NCBI GenBank assembly: GCA_003116875.1
Contig: BCKT01000006.1
Coordinates: 1,086,396 to 1,150,395 of the forward strand
Length of the DNA stretch: 64,000 nt
From: Takashimella koratensis
Taxonomy: Eukaryota; Basidiomycota; Tremellomycetes; Trichosporonales; Tetragoniomycetaceae
Reading direction: 5' to 3'
Shown here: one piece after another, positions 20,394-31,799 of the stretch
How positions within the stretch are numbered: the stretch's first letter is position 1
Layout of the letters: each line of letters starts with the position of its first letter
Notes under the pieces: generated by a model
What the model saw: the letters and a program-made list of their open reading frames with translations, nothing else
Databases searched by the model: none
Told to the model about the DNA's origin: nothing
Program-made: the position numbers and the translations under genes

Positions 20394-20957
20394 TCAAGGC
20401 CTTGCTTCACTGCCCCTGTCGGTAGTCTGTTGTCCACGTCCAAGCAGCATGAGATACTGCCAGCCTTGAGTCAGTGCGCTAGTCACGCGAGAGACCCGAC
20501 CATAAACGGTAGTAGCCTCTTGATCCAGGCGCGCTTGTTCCTCCTCTTCGGTGCAGACCTGACAATCGCAATCAGAAACGTCATCAGCAAACGAGAACAA
20601 GTCTGGCTGCGAGGTAGTGTCTCTTGTGACCAACCAATCAGACCTGGATGGAGTCGGTTCGTTGGTTGTTTGGCCATCGGTCTTGACGGCAGAGCGCCGC
20701 GGATTCACTCTAGAGTCAGAAGTGCTTCCTTCTTGTGTGGTAGACATGTCTGCGGGGACTACTGAGTCAACTACAACAGCTTGCTCGTTGGTACTGGTGA
20801 TCATGACTTTGTTTGCTCGAGGTATGATATTGCTAAAAATCAGAGGTGGAGTGGCGAGGAGTTGACTCACTCGCTTGCTTATATCGAGCAACCAACCGCC
20901 CCGACGATATCCTGCGCAGTCAAACCCACTGAGGATATGCTTCCTCCATTCACCCAT
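20394..20957 (-). CDS. Small hypothetical protein
   Basis: An open frame of 187 codons runs through this interval. It is not recognised as any family. A plausible 38-nt intron (donor gtgagtcaac, acceptor atttttag, about 20861-20898) would break the frame from the first ATG, so translation may instead begin at the ATG near 20804, with the intron in the 5' leader, giving 136 aa. The sequence is polar (STNEQ, TTQEGSTSDSRVNPRRS), has a cysteine pair DCDCQVC followed by acidic TEEEEQARLDQEA, and ends with a possible amphipathic helix (VTSALTQGWQYLMLLGRG). The spacing to SUB1 is compatible with a convergent gene. It may be real but poorly conserved, or a chance frame. Confidence 0.4.
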   Translation of the reverse strand: MGEWRKHILSGFDCAGYRRGGWLLDISKRVSQLLATPPLIFSNIIPRANKVMITSTNEQAVVVDSVVPADMSTTQEGSTSDSRVNPRRSAVKTDGQTTNEPTPSRSDWLVTRDTTSQPDLFSFADDVSDCDCQVCTEEEEQARLDQEATTVYGRVSRVTSALTQGWQYLMLLGRGQQTTDRGSEARP

Positions 20958-21336
20958 CGCTTAGTTGCACAACAAGGGAAAAGATTACATGGGAGCGTGA
21001 GATCCCTCCACAGTGGATGAAAGCAAGTTGAGTTTGCTTTTTGGCATTCGGATAGTTGCTAGAGACGACGTCATGCCACAGTGAGCTGAATCTGCCACCG
21101 TGTTCCGTTGCCGCCCTCCACTATATCCCTTTCGTCACCGCCCTCTACCATCAGTCATCTACCTTTCTCATCCTCACTCATCCACATCCCTCTCATCCCC
21201 AGGCTATTGTATCTCTAGCCACCTCTCCAACGACACACACTAGCATCCCCGCTGACCCACTGCCCACGCCAAGTACTCAGCGCTACATAGATCCATCACT
21301 TTCCAACCACCCGTTCTCACCAAACCCTGTTCCAAC
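20958..21336. promoter_or_regulatory. UBA1 upstream region
   Basis: About 380 bp upstream of the UBA1 start. The last ~200 bp are strongly pyrimidine-rich (tctacctttctcatcctcactcatcc and similar), typical of leaders of highly expressed fungal genes. If the minus-strand hypothetical gene is real, this is a divergent promoter. Confidence 0.45.
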
Positions 21337-24300
21337 ATGGCTTCCGAGATGGACGTCGACTCGGTCGTGCCCGGGGACTCTAGTAAGCTCAGCCCTTGAC
21401 TTCTGTCTTGAATAATACGTGAAATCTTGCTGACCATGCTACAGTTGACGGTGAGGCAGTATCATGTAACGAGTCTGGGTAAATGGAAGCTGATCAATCC
21501 TTGCGACCCAGAGGGCTTGTACTCTCGACAGCTGTAAGTAGTGTCAGCAACATCAGTAGATCCAACTGACTCGCCCCAGCTATGTCCTTGGCCATGAAGG
21601 TGAGAAGCGAGCAGATCCACACTAGAGTGAATCGGAATCTGACCACGTCTGCAGCTATGAAGAAGATGGCCACCTCCAACGTTTTGATCGTCGGCATGAA
21701 AGGTCTCGGTGTTGAGATTGGTAAGTGGTGACGAGCTCGCACCTGCTGACATCGGGTTAGCCAAGAACGTTGCGTTGGCAGGTGTCAAGAGCGTGACGAT
21801 TTACGACCCTTCTCCTGTCGAGATTGCCGACCTTGGTACTCAGGTTAGCTAAGGTTTTTCCATCTGTAGCTAACATTCCAGTTCTTCCTGCGAGAGGCAG
21901 ACATTGGCAAGCCCCGAGCAGCAGTCACTGGCCCTCGACTTGCCGAGCTCAACAGCTATGTCCCCATCCGCGTCCTCGAGGGGTCGGGCGAGATCACACC
22001 TGCTCTCGTCGCTCCCTTCCAGGTTGTTGTCCTCACCAACACCACCATCACCAAGCAAATCGAGATTGATGAGTTTTGCCGCGCCAACGGAATCTACTTT
22101 ATCGCCGCGGACGTCAGGGGCCTCTTTGGGTGGGTCTACTGCAACCTAGGTAGTTTGGCTGACTCTCTAGCTCCGTGTTCAACGATTTTGGAAATGACTT
22201 TGCATGCGTCGACCCGACTGGAGAGAACCCGCAGACTGGGATGATCGTACACGTCGAGGAGGTGAGCAGATACCAGGAGCACATCTGACGTCAGGGTGAG
22301 GACGCCGTTGTGACTTGCCTAGACGAGACTCGTCACGGTCTCGAGGATGGCGACTTTGTCACCTTTTCCGAAGTCAAGGGTATGGAGGCGCTGAATGGAT
22401 GTGAACCACGCAAGGTTACGACCAAAGGTAGGTCATAATCTGACGATACTGACTGCAGGCCCGTACACCTTTTCCATCGGCAACACCACCGGGCTTGGAG
22501 CGTACAAGGCCGGCGGTCTCTTCACCCAAGTCAAAATGCCCAAGATCCTTCACTTTGTAGGTCATGTTACAATCACGCTGACGGTTAGAAATCCCTCAAG
22601 GAGAGCATCACCCAGCCAGAGCTCTTCATCACCGACTTTGCCAAGTGGGACCGCCCTGCGACCCTGCACGCTGGTTTCCAGGCGCTCTCCGCTTTTTACG
22701 AGAAGACCAACCGCCTTCCTCTCCCTCGCAACGCTGCTGATGCCGAGGCCGTCGCGTCCCTCGCCAAGGAGATCCACGCAGCCAACGGCGGTGAGGGCGA
22801 CCTTGACGCCAAAGTCCTCGAGGCTCTTGCGTTCCAAGCGACGGGTGACATCTCCCCAATGGTTGCTGTGATTGGTGGCTTTGTCGCTCAGGAAGTCCTC
22901 AAGGCTTGCTCGGCCAAGTTCCACCCGATGCAGCAGAGCATGTACTTTGACTCGCTCGAGTCCCTCCCGTCCCAGGCCCCGTCGGAATCCGACTGCCAGC
23001 CCCGTGGGACTCGTTACGATGGCCAAATCGCCGTCTTTGGTCAAGCGTTCCAGGCGAAGATCGCCAACCTGCGCCAGTTCCTCGTTGGGTCTGGTGCGAT
23101 CGGTTGTGAGATGCTCAAGAACTGGAGTATGATGGGTCTCGCCACGGGTCCCAGCGGGTCGATTATCGTTACCGACCTCGACACGATCGAGAAAAGTAAC
23201 CTCAACCGGCAGTTTTTGTTCCGTGCCAAGGACTTGGGCAAATTCAAGGCGGAGAGCGCAGCGTCTGCGGTCTCGGAGATGAACCCGGACCTCAAGGGGA
23301 AGATTGTCGCCCTGCAGGAGCGTGTCGGCGCAGAGTCGGAAAGTAAGCTGGGCCTTTGGGTAAAACTGACTTTAGGCACTTTTGGCGACGAGTTCTTTGC
23401 CAAGATTGACGGTGTCACCAACGCTCTCGACAATGTCGCTGCGAGTGAGTCTTGTTCATTTTGTTACTAATACCAGGGCAATACATGGACCGCCGGTGTG
23501 TCTTTTACCAAAAGCCGCTGCTCGAGTCGGGTACCCTCGGTACCAAGGCCAACACTCAAGTTGTCATTCCTTTCCTCACCGAATCGTACTCGTCGTCTCA
23601 GGACCCGCCTGAGAAGTCGATCCCTTCTTGCACGGTGAAAAACTTCCCCAACGCGATTGAGCATACCATCCAGGTAAGCCCATGGTTTCAATCAAGCTGA
23701 CATTCAGTGGGCGCGAGAAGCTTTCGATGCGCTGTTTGTCAACCCGCCGACCACGGTCAACCTGTACCTGTCCCAGCCCAACTTTGTCGAGACGACACTC
23801 AAGAGCTCGGGTCAGCACCACGAGCAGATCAAGCAGATTGAAAAGTACCTCGTCAAGGATCGCCCGACGTCGTTTGCAGAGTGCATCCAGTGGGCTCGAT
23901 TGCAGTACCAGACCGACTACATCAACGAGATTGAGCAGCTCTTGTTCAACTTGCCCAAGGACCAAGTGGGTTTGAATTGTAGCTAAGCTGATGTCAGGTC
24001 AACTCGAACGGCACGCCTTTCTGGTCTGGCCCGAAGCGTGCGCCCGACTCGCTCAAGTTTAACATTGACGACGTGAGTGATTTACAGATGCAGGCTAACA
24101 TCTAGCCACTGGACTTTGCCTACATTGTCGCTGCTGCCAACTTGCACGCGTTCAACTACGGGCTCAAGGGCGAGCGGGATCCGGCCGTCTACCGCAAGGT
24201 TCTCGAATCGATGTCGATCCCCGAGTTCAAGCCCAAGAGCGGTGTCAAGATCCAGATCAACGAGAACGAGCCCGTCGCCAACGACAATGACAATGGTGAG

Positions 24301-25211
24301 TTGTCCTCCATGCATTGCTGATAATTTCAGAGGAAGACCTTGAGACTGTGATCGCTTCGTTGCCCGCTCCGTCAACGCTCGCGGGCTTCCGCCTTAACCC
24401 GGTCGAGTTTGAGAAGGACGACGACAGTAACCACCATATCGACTTTATCACCGCTGCGTCCAACTTGCGAGCTCGCAACTATGGGATCACCGAGGCGGAC
24501 CACCACAAGACCAAGTTTATCGCGGGCAAGATTATCCCAGCCATCGCGACGACCACGGCGTTGGCTGTTGGTCTCGTCTGCCTCGAGCTTTACAAGGTAG
24601 GCTAGAGCTTGTGGAGCAGGTCAACTTACGTGTAGATCATCGACGGCAAGAACCAGCTTGAGGACTACAAAAACGGCTTTGTTAATCTCGCCTTGCCGTT
24701 CTTTGGCTTCTCCGAGCCCATCGCCGCTGCCAAGCTCAAGGTATGCTAGCTGCTAATGGTTGGGGTTGCAGCTGACCAAGAACCAGTACAACGACAAAGA
24801 GTGGACGCTTTGGGACCGATTCGAGATCAACGGTAACCCGACGTTGCAAGAGGTCGTCGACTGGTTCCAGACCAACCACAAGCTCGAGCTCCAGATGGTC
24901 TCTCAGGGTGTCTCGATGTTGTGGTCGTCTTTCACCCCGCCCAAGAAGGTATGTTAGATCTTCATTTTGGTGGTTCTAGAGCTGACGAGCGATGTCAGGC
25001 GGCCGAGCGACTCGGGAAGAAAATGACAGACTTGGTAGAGGAAGTGAGCAAGAAGTCGCTCCCGGCGTGGCAAAAGAGCTTGCTTGTCGAGGTCATGGCC
25101 GATGACGAATCGGGCGAGGACGTCGAGGTGGGTCTTGGGACCGAGTCTTGGATTCGAGTTAGACGCTAACGACTTGTTCAGGTCCCTTACCTTCTCATTC
25201 GACTCCCATAG
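21337..25211 (+). CDS. UBA1: Ubiquitin-activating enzyme E1
   Basis: Adenylates ubiquitin with ATP and passes it to E2 enzymes through a cysteine thioester. Twenty-one exons total 3063 nt, 1020 aa, close to yeast Uba1 (1024). The first four coding exons are 46, 6, 22 and 20 nt (21337-21382, 21445-21450, 21512-21533, 21580-21599); joined they give [20 protein letters not shown], the universal E1 start. The two Rossmann halves are [16 protein letters not shown] and [16 protein letters not shown], followed by [16 protein letters not shown]. The catalytic Cys is in [14 protein letters not shown] (codon 23629-23631, about residue 597). The C-terminal ubiquitin-fold domain ends VPYLLIRLP. Introns are 62, 61, 46, 55, 40, 38, 41, 33, 31, 32, 33, 32, 34, 32, 33, 35, 39, 31, 50 and 54 nt: ten of twenty are 31-35 nt. 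Confidence 0.98.
21445..21450 (+). other. 6-nt UBA1 microexon
   Basis: TTGACG lies between acceptor ctacag and donor gtgagg. It supplies the last two bases of Ile, Asp and the first base of Glu of the invariant [10 protein letters not shown]. It is a multiple of 3, so skipping would keep the frame but would join exon 1 straight to the next exon with loss of the two residues. Confidence 0.85.
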
Positions 25212-25368
25212 ATGAATGAAGGAGATAGTGCCCGACGTGATTTCCTGAGATTCAGAAGTGATGCAAACTAGTGTGTCCGATTGAGATGTATGCAAGTGCA
25301 GATATACTATGTGAAACATAAGGTGCTACTTATCCCCTCACTCGACCCATCATCAGACCCAGCATCTG

Positions 25369-26185
25369 CTACTCATCGTCCTCCGCCTCGGCTGGTGGCG
25401 CCGCACCGTCTGCACCATTTGCTGCGTCGCCGTTCCCTGTGGGTTTTGCGTACTTTTGTAACCACTCTTCCGATTCCCAGACTGTAGCAGGCAAGTCAGC
25501 TTACTGTCAACTTCAAGCAACACCTGCACAGTCCCCGGGACCAACTCACCAGCTCTCTCAGGCCCCTTGAACCCGCCACCACTACCTTCGCCACCACCCG
25601 CGCCTCCATACTTGTTCGGATTGGCCACGCTGCATTTCAGAAACCGCCCTTGACCTCGGTACCCTGGTAACTCGTTAAGATCGTAGTTGTCAATCGCGTC
25701 CTGTGCGTCCGCCGGGTTGGAGAAGGTGATGAATGCGTAGCCACGGTGTTTGGAGCCTAAGGGGGGAATGGGGTTAGTACGGAGTCAATCGATAATAGAA
25801 GGAAGGCGTCACTAGGGATGATTAGGTCAAAGTGAAGAGGAGATGGGGTAGAAACACACTATCTTGAGCTTCCATGGGCATGTTGATTTCGATGATATCG
25901 CCTGAGGTAGGTAAGCAATGGTTTCTATCCATCCAACTTGAGCTCTCTTCCCCCTTATCATCCCACATGCATCTTCACAAGCCCTCCGCTCTCCTCTATA
26001 GCACCTCTATGACATTCAAGCTCCTTGCGAAGTTTCAACCCAACCCCTCGAAGCCCGCACTCACCAAACGAGACAAAAGCATCGAGCAACTCCTGTTGTG
26101 AGATCTGAGGAGCGAGTCCAGCGACGTAGACTGTCGCTTTCTTGGACGAGCCCGCGGGCGCAGAGGAGGTCGTTCCGCTGTTCAT
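25369..26185 (-). CDS. RRM protein resembling the RNA-binding half of cyclophilin E
   Basis: Four exons (26065-26185, 25860-25901, 25550-25756, 25369-25481) give 160 aa. One RNA-recognition motif: RNP2 is ATVYVAGL, and RNP1 is KHRGYAFITF after splicing. The stretch DAFVSFGDIIEINMPMEAQD followed by SKHRGYAFI, and the later ERAVWESEEWLQKY, are the features of the RRM and linker of cyclophilin E (Cyp33/PPIE), a spliceosome-associated isomerase. The peptidyl-prolyl isomerase domain is absent; instead the protein ends in a short acidic tail (PPAEAEDDE). A glycine-rich linker precedes the WESEEW motif. It may work as a stand-alone spliceosomal RNA-binding subunit; this is inference from family resemblance. 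Confidence 0.8.
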
Positions 26186-26497
26186 AGCGGCAGTAGAGTC
26201 AAGGTTGGGTGGGTGAAGAGGATGGTCAGACGGTGGAAGAGAAGGATGGGTGTAAGGAAAACGGTGGCGCATGGAGAGTAGCAATACAAGGGGACGTTTC
26301 GGAGTATGAGTGGTGGTATGTCGTCGCGATCATGGATGACACCACGACCTTGACCTTTACCACCACCGTCCCCTAACCCATCTCAATCTCTTGTACCTGC
26401 CCTTCTCGCCAGTCGAGCTTGTATCCACTCAAGCCTATTCGCGCTACTTTGGATCCGCTTGGACCACTTGGTGCGCTCCCTCGTGCGCTCATCCCCC
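26186..26497. promoter_or_regulatory. Divergent promoter of the RRM and F-box genes
   Basis: 312 bp between divergent start codons. It contains a CCACCA/ACCACC-rich stretch near 26340-26375 and no clear TATA box. Shared promoter function is inferred from position. Confidence 0.45.
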
Positions 26498-29244
26498 ATG
26501 TCAGACGACCGAGAACAGCTCGCCGCCGGCAGTGGACCGCCGGAAAGCGACAGTTACGGTACCAGCGCCGTGTCTGGGCCAGCGTCGCGGTGTTACCTCT
26601 TCTCGTGCCCCAACGAGGTCTTAGCCAGGGTATACGAGCTGCTCCCAGTCCCAGATAGGCTCAGGTTTAGGCGGGTGAGTGGGCTTGAAGGGTGCTACAT
26701 GCGGACGGGGAGGAAGGGCGCAATGATCGGCATCAATAATAGGACGGAGCAAAGGTCGCAGCAAAGGTGTGCTGACTCTCATTGATAGACATGTTCAACC
26801 TTGCGAGAAGTGTACGATTCATCTGCGCTACTTCAATACGAATTCACACTAGAGACCACGGCGTACTTGAACGTTCCGAACCAAATCACTTTGGATTTTC
26901 TACCTCCTAGCCAAACCTCAAGCGGTCCTCTTACTTCTTCCACCCCATCCTCAACCACCAACACACGCTCAACTCCAATCGACAAGGACGCCTCCGACCC
27001 TCGTCCAACAGTGAACGGCGTCCACCTCGCCCCTCTCCCTCCTAAAGGACCCAAACCAGCCAAAGTCCAGACCGACCTCTCGTTTGCGGAGAAGAATGAA
27101 CGCTTGAAGGAAAGGGAAAAGAGGTGGGATACACTTGATGCCGCGGAGAAACGCAGGTTCAAGTTGTTAGGACCAGTAGGGGTGTACGAGTTACAGGAAG
27201 GGATATTACTCATGTGTGATGACTACACAAGGGAGGATGATAGCAGGGTAAGTGTAGACTCCGGTGAGAGTTTGGAGAGGGCGAGCCCGCAGCTAACCTC
27301 CTCTAGCCAGAGTCAGTCAGGCTCATCCCGCTGCCTTCGGCCGACGACCCCGACTTGCAAAGCCCACTGATGGTCACGACCAAGTCGAAAGTTTCTTTCC
27401 GAATCGCCGACTTGACCATGGACCCTACGCAGGATCTCATCGTAGTCAGCGAGTACCTGTGAGTTTCCCACCATATTTTAGACCTGACCCGTTCAGGCCC
27501 GAACCACGCGCGCCTCATCGCCAACCGACTCATCGATACCACCTTCTCCGTCTCTCCGATTTCACCCCGCACCCACTCGCCGAACACCCACAGCTCGATT
27601 TCCCTCCATTCCTCAACAACCGTCCGACTCGGACCCGCCAGTTACTCCAGGTCATGGGGGATACCCTCGTCGTCCTTGTCTCCTGGTATCATGATCAATG
27701 GGTGGTGGCCGGGTTCAATATGATCGGATTAGGTATGGGTACCGTCGAGGCGGACGAAGAGATCGTTGCATGGAATTGGAAAACGGGCAAAGTTCTTGGT
27801 GTGAGTCTGCGGGCCGGGATGTAGACCAAAACTGACGCTTACAGCGGATGGCGTTACCGACCAACGCGTGGTTTTCGTCATTTGCAATGTTAACACCTAC
27901 ATCGGTTATGATCACCACCCCATCGGACGTCTCGCACGATGCCGACGGAGAACTTCTCTCTGTCGCTTCGATCTTCCCACCTGTTATCCAAATTTGGTCA
28001 TTCTTACCCGACCCCAATCACACTTTCGAGGCCGTCCAACCTCTCGGTACCGATTCCGAGGACGACACGACTCTTCGTTTCCGGCTCCTCACTCAACTCG
28101 AATTACCCCAGTTCGCCGAGTCTGCTACCGTCTCTGAATTCAACGTCCGGCCCGATCCTGCGTTCCCCCCAATGACGCAACACCGTGTCCCTCGCCTAGG
28201 CGCCAAGGGTTTCACCCAGGACCCAGAAAAGGGTTTACTGGTATTCGAACTAGAAGTGATGGAGCCCAACGAATCGATACCCGGGATTCTCGACATGATA
28301 CATCGAAAATCGTACGAGCTGTTTGTGAATCGGGAGACATTGGTGCAGATGTCGAGGGAGGGCGAGGAGAGGCTGAGAGCGTTCCAGGCGACAGGAGGGA
28401 TAGATGATGGGTCAGGACAGTGGAGGGTGGAGAAGAAGTTGACTTGGGCAGAGTGGGGGGAGAAATATGCGAGGTTGATGGATGGTTCTCCCCGAAAGCG
28501 TGTCTGGGTGAGTTAGGGGCGTGGACAGTGGCTAATACATGTTACAGGTCTGTTCGTGCTCTGGATACCGATATGTGTCGCTTGTCCGGACGGATAGGGA
28601 GTATCGTAGGCGTCGGCGACGGCGGGAAGAAGAGGATGATGTGGAGCTGATTACGGATGTAGGAGTGGTGAGTGGAGACGAGGCGATGGAGGATGAGATG
28701 GAGGATTGGGCTTTAGGAGAGGAGGAAGAGGGTGTGACCGACCAAGACGAGGAAGAGGAGGTTGTCGAAGAAGCTGAGGAAGATAATGGACAGTTTGAGG
28801 ATGATGATGACGATGACGACGATCCCAATTTGAACGGTCTCGATCCCCCCTCTCATCGGTGCGATATTCGTATCCTCGACTTTTCACCTACCCGACTTTG
28901 TCGAGACCTAATCCACGGCTGCGCAATCGATACCTCATCTCCAAATTCTCCCTTGTTCGAGGTTGAGATCCATACCGAGCCCAGCGTACTCCCTCGTCGA
29001 AAAGTATGGAAGCACGATGTCAGATCTGGATTGGGGTATAGGGAGGTGGTGAGGAAAGTAGGAGTGAGAGCGAATGGGATCATGATGGATGATCAAAGGG
29101 TGATCATGATTAATGTGAGTAGGAGCCGAGGGGAAGATTCAGACGGGCATGGGTCAAGTCGAAATGAGCTGACTCCTTGGGTTATAGTCAAAGGACAGGA
29201 CGTCGATCAGGGTGGCTCAGGAGATGACCGTGTTCTGTATGTAA
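26498..29244 (+). CDS. Large F-box protein
   Basis: Likely substrate adaptor of an SCF ubiquitin ligase. Seven exons (26498-26674, 26789-27247, 27307-27458, 27497-27800, 27845-28507, 28548-29114, 29188-29244) total 2379 nt, 792 aa. The F-box is near the N-terminus (about residues 33-70): LFSCPNEVLARVYELLPVPD, then RLRFRR and TCSTLREVYDSS across the first intron. The middle has beta-rich segments (DTLVVLVSWYHDQWVVAGFN, EIVAWNWKTGKVLG, SSFAMLTPTSVMITT) that resemble a WD-like or kelch-like propeller, a normal substrate-binding partner for an F-box, but no repeat family is certain. A long acidic tract (residues about 600-660, with nine Asp in a row near its end) is followed by a conserved-looking final domain. 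The substrate is unknown. Confidence 0.78.
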
Positions 29245-29522
29245 GAGTGGTAAAAGACAATAGAGCAGACCGACCTCACTTTGTTGTATCAACCTCCACT
29301 CTGTGTGCGTGCTGTACTTTGCACCAATTTTTGTCCTTAGTCGATGCATGTCACAGTAGACACTGATGATTTATGTTCTGCTATCCCGAGATACTGCGAT
29401 ACACATGCAAGTATTTAAATGGTATGACAAAATATGGCTTTCACTCTCGTTCTTCTGGGGCAGAATGTGATCTTCGTCGTTGCTACCATTCATCGTCACC
29501 TTGGTATTCGTCGCCGTCTTTG
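29245..29522. terminator. Convergent 3' ends of F-box and bZIP genes
   Basis: 278 bp between two convergent stop codons. AT-rich patches at 29395-29430 (acatgcaagtatttaaatgg) are plausible polyadenylation context for one or both transcripts. No gene seen. Confidence 0.35.
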
Positions 29523-31799
29523 CTACAGTCTTTCAATACGCTCCCACATCCTTGGCGGTCCTCGCGCTCGATACCGATCTTTGACCCTGATCACCCCTTC
29601 CTCCTCTGACCCGTTCCGTACAGCTTCGTGATCTGGCGTCACATGTATCCTCGGATTCTGCTGCTCGCCTTCCTCCATCTTCACCTCAGCGGTCGAGCCC
29701 GTCCATACCGTCGACGTCGTCGTAGGAGTTAAAGTCGGAGTTGGAGCAGGTGTCGCTTTCTGTTTCGCACGAAGCATCTGACCAAGTTTGTCGACGATAT
29801 GAAGTGCTTTCTCCACCTCTTCCGAAGGTACCTCGCTTGACCCAGCGACTTGCTCACTCTCCATCGAAAATGTCTTGCCGAGTTCTCGGAGTGTCGCCGT
29901 CAACTCGATAGGAAGAACCTCGACACTGTCACCGCCGCTGCCACTCGCTTCTGGAGATTCGTCTTTGTGCACTGTCGTGACCCGGTCTTTGGCCTCAAGC
30001 TGGGCACGAAGTTGTTCGTTGCTCTTCGCCAGGTCCTCGGCAAGGCGGGTCTGGTACTCGAGGTCGTTTCGCATCTATCACTGTCAGTGAAGGGGCATAT
30101 GGCACAGATGCCGCAACTGACCTGCTCCGCCATGACCTTTTTCTTCCATCTGAATTTCTTCTGAGCCTGCGCGTTCTGCTCTTTCCGTCTCTGCATGTTT
30201 CTTCGCTTGTAGGTCCTCCTTGGCGCCGACGAGTGCGGTTCGACCTCGGGAGCAGGCTCCCGCTCGCTGTTCCTGTACTTCTATGACTATTAGAATACCT
30301 CCCCACTTCCGACTCACTGCTTTTCCCCGCCTCTTTGACTCGCCACCTTCTTCGTCGATAGAAACCAGTTGCTCAGGGTCTGCATCTTGGGTGTTCGGTT
30401 CACCCTCGTCCTCGTGGTTGGGCGTCCGAGTCGATCGAGACGATCTCGTTCTGACACTTGCCGTGCTCTGTCGAGCCCAGCGTTTCCTTCCTTTGGGGAT
30501 AAACTCGACATCGCTCTTTTCCTCTGATATTTCAGACTCGCCAGACTGGTCGTCACTGTCGGAATCGTCGCTGGTCTGTTCGCTGTACTGTCGAGACTCT
30601 CGACTCTCGCTGACACTGTGACCGATAATCGATTGATCGTGTTTATCGTCGTCGACTGAGCGGGTCTCAGAGTTTGGGGCGCCACCGGGGCGAGATGGGC
30701 TTGCCTGTCGACCCAACCGAGAGTCGTCGCGCCCCAGAGAGTCGAGGTTTGCCTTGGTGAAGATTTTGACTTTGGGTGCCGGAGTCGCAGTCGGCGCGGA
30801 AAGGTCTGTGGGGGTGGGGTAGGGTATCGCTGGCAGTGACGAGGGCTGGTTCCACTGCCCTCTGGGCCGTTTGGGACTGTGATCCGGGTTGATGGAAGAG
30901 GTATCGTCGGCATACGGCCGCTTGCTCGAGGCGTGGTCGAATCTGTGCGAGCGCTCGTGATTGTCGGACGTCGGGTTGTAAGGCGGCGGGTGAACAAGCC
31001 TGGTAGGCGACGTCACAGCTCTGTTCGGGCCCAAACTCGTCCACTCGGTGGCTGCGGCGCTCGAGAGAGGCGGTGTCAAAGGATTGTGATGGCCCGTCTC
31101 ATACGACGGGATATACGAATTTCCCTGTCGAACGTACTGGTACGGAGGGGGCTTGAACGCGAGGCCTGCCGATCGACGGGTACGTTGCTCGACGTCGGCT
31201 TGCCAGGTGCGCATGCTGGCTTCGGAATAGTCATTGACGAGGTTGAGACCCCATAACGGGTGTTTCGTGAGGTCCTTCTCCTTGACTGGTTTGTCCTTTG
31301 TACCCTGATGTCAGACTAGTAAAAAAGAGCAACTTACATTCTGCGTCACTTGGGCGGCCTCGGGGCGAGCAGCAGGTGGGCTTGACTGTGGGTTCACCGG
31401 GCTGCTCATTGTCCCGGGTGTCTGTGGCGGACTTCGCTTGATATGTACCGGTCGTATAATCGTAGTTGGCGACGTTGTCGAGGTGGAGGTCGACAGCGGT
31501 GCGTAAGGCCTTCGGGCGTTGTGTCCGCCGGGAGGTAGCTTGATAGCTCCCGACGCCACGTCGGCAAGGACGCTCATTGGTGCTGGGCTCACTGTGGGAA
31601 GGTCCCTTTCCATCGGCTTTGGGCGCTCCAGCTCGCTAGGCGGAGGGAGGTAAGGTGCGGACCGGTGCCCGTGGTCCGGTGGGAGACGGAGAGGCGGGAG
31701 GGGCCCGATGTGAGTCCTGGGGAAGGCAGGTGGCGAAATAGGTGAAGGGCCAGCGGGGTGATGGTGAACCCGCCGGCTCGGCTGAAGGCGGCCGTACAT
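29523..31799 (-). CDS. bZIP transcription factor with a Yap/Pap1-type basic region
   Basis: Four exons (31338-31799, 30318-31304, 30122-30280, 29523-30074) give 719 aa. The basic region, assembled from exon 3, reads RRKEQNAQAQKKFRWKKK: the five base-contacting positions are Asn, Ala, Gln, Phe and Arg, the Yap/Pap1 set, rather than Asn-Ala-Ala-Ser-Arg of Gcn4. Splicing joins it to MRNDLEYQTRLAEDLAKSNE and then QLRAQLE, a heptad-type coiled coil. Upstream is a 500-residue Pro/Ser/Thr-rich disordered region with an acidic patch (SDDSDSDDQSGESEISEEKS) and an NLS-like GRKRWAR. The cysteine-rich redox domains of Yap1/Pap1 are not visible, so oxidative-stress sensing cannot be assumed. The gene is preceded by a 2-kb non-coding region. 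Confidence 0.83.
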
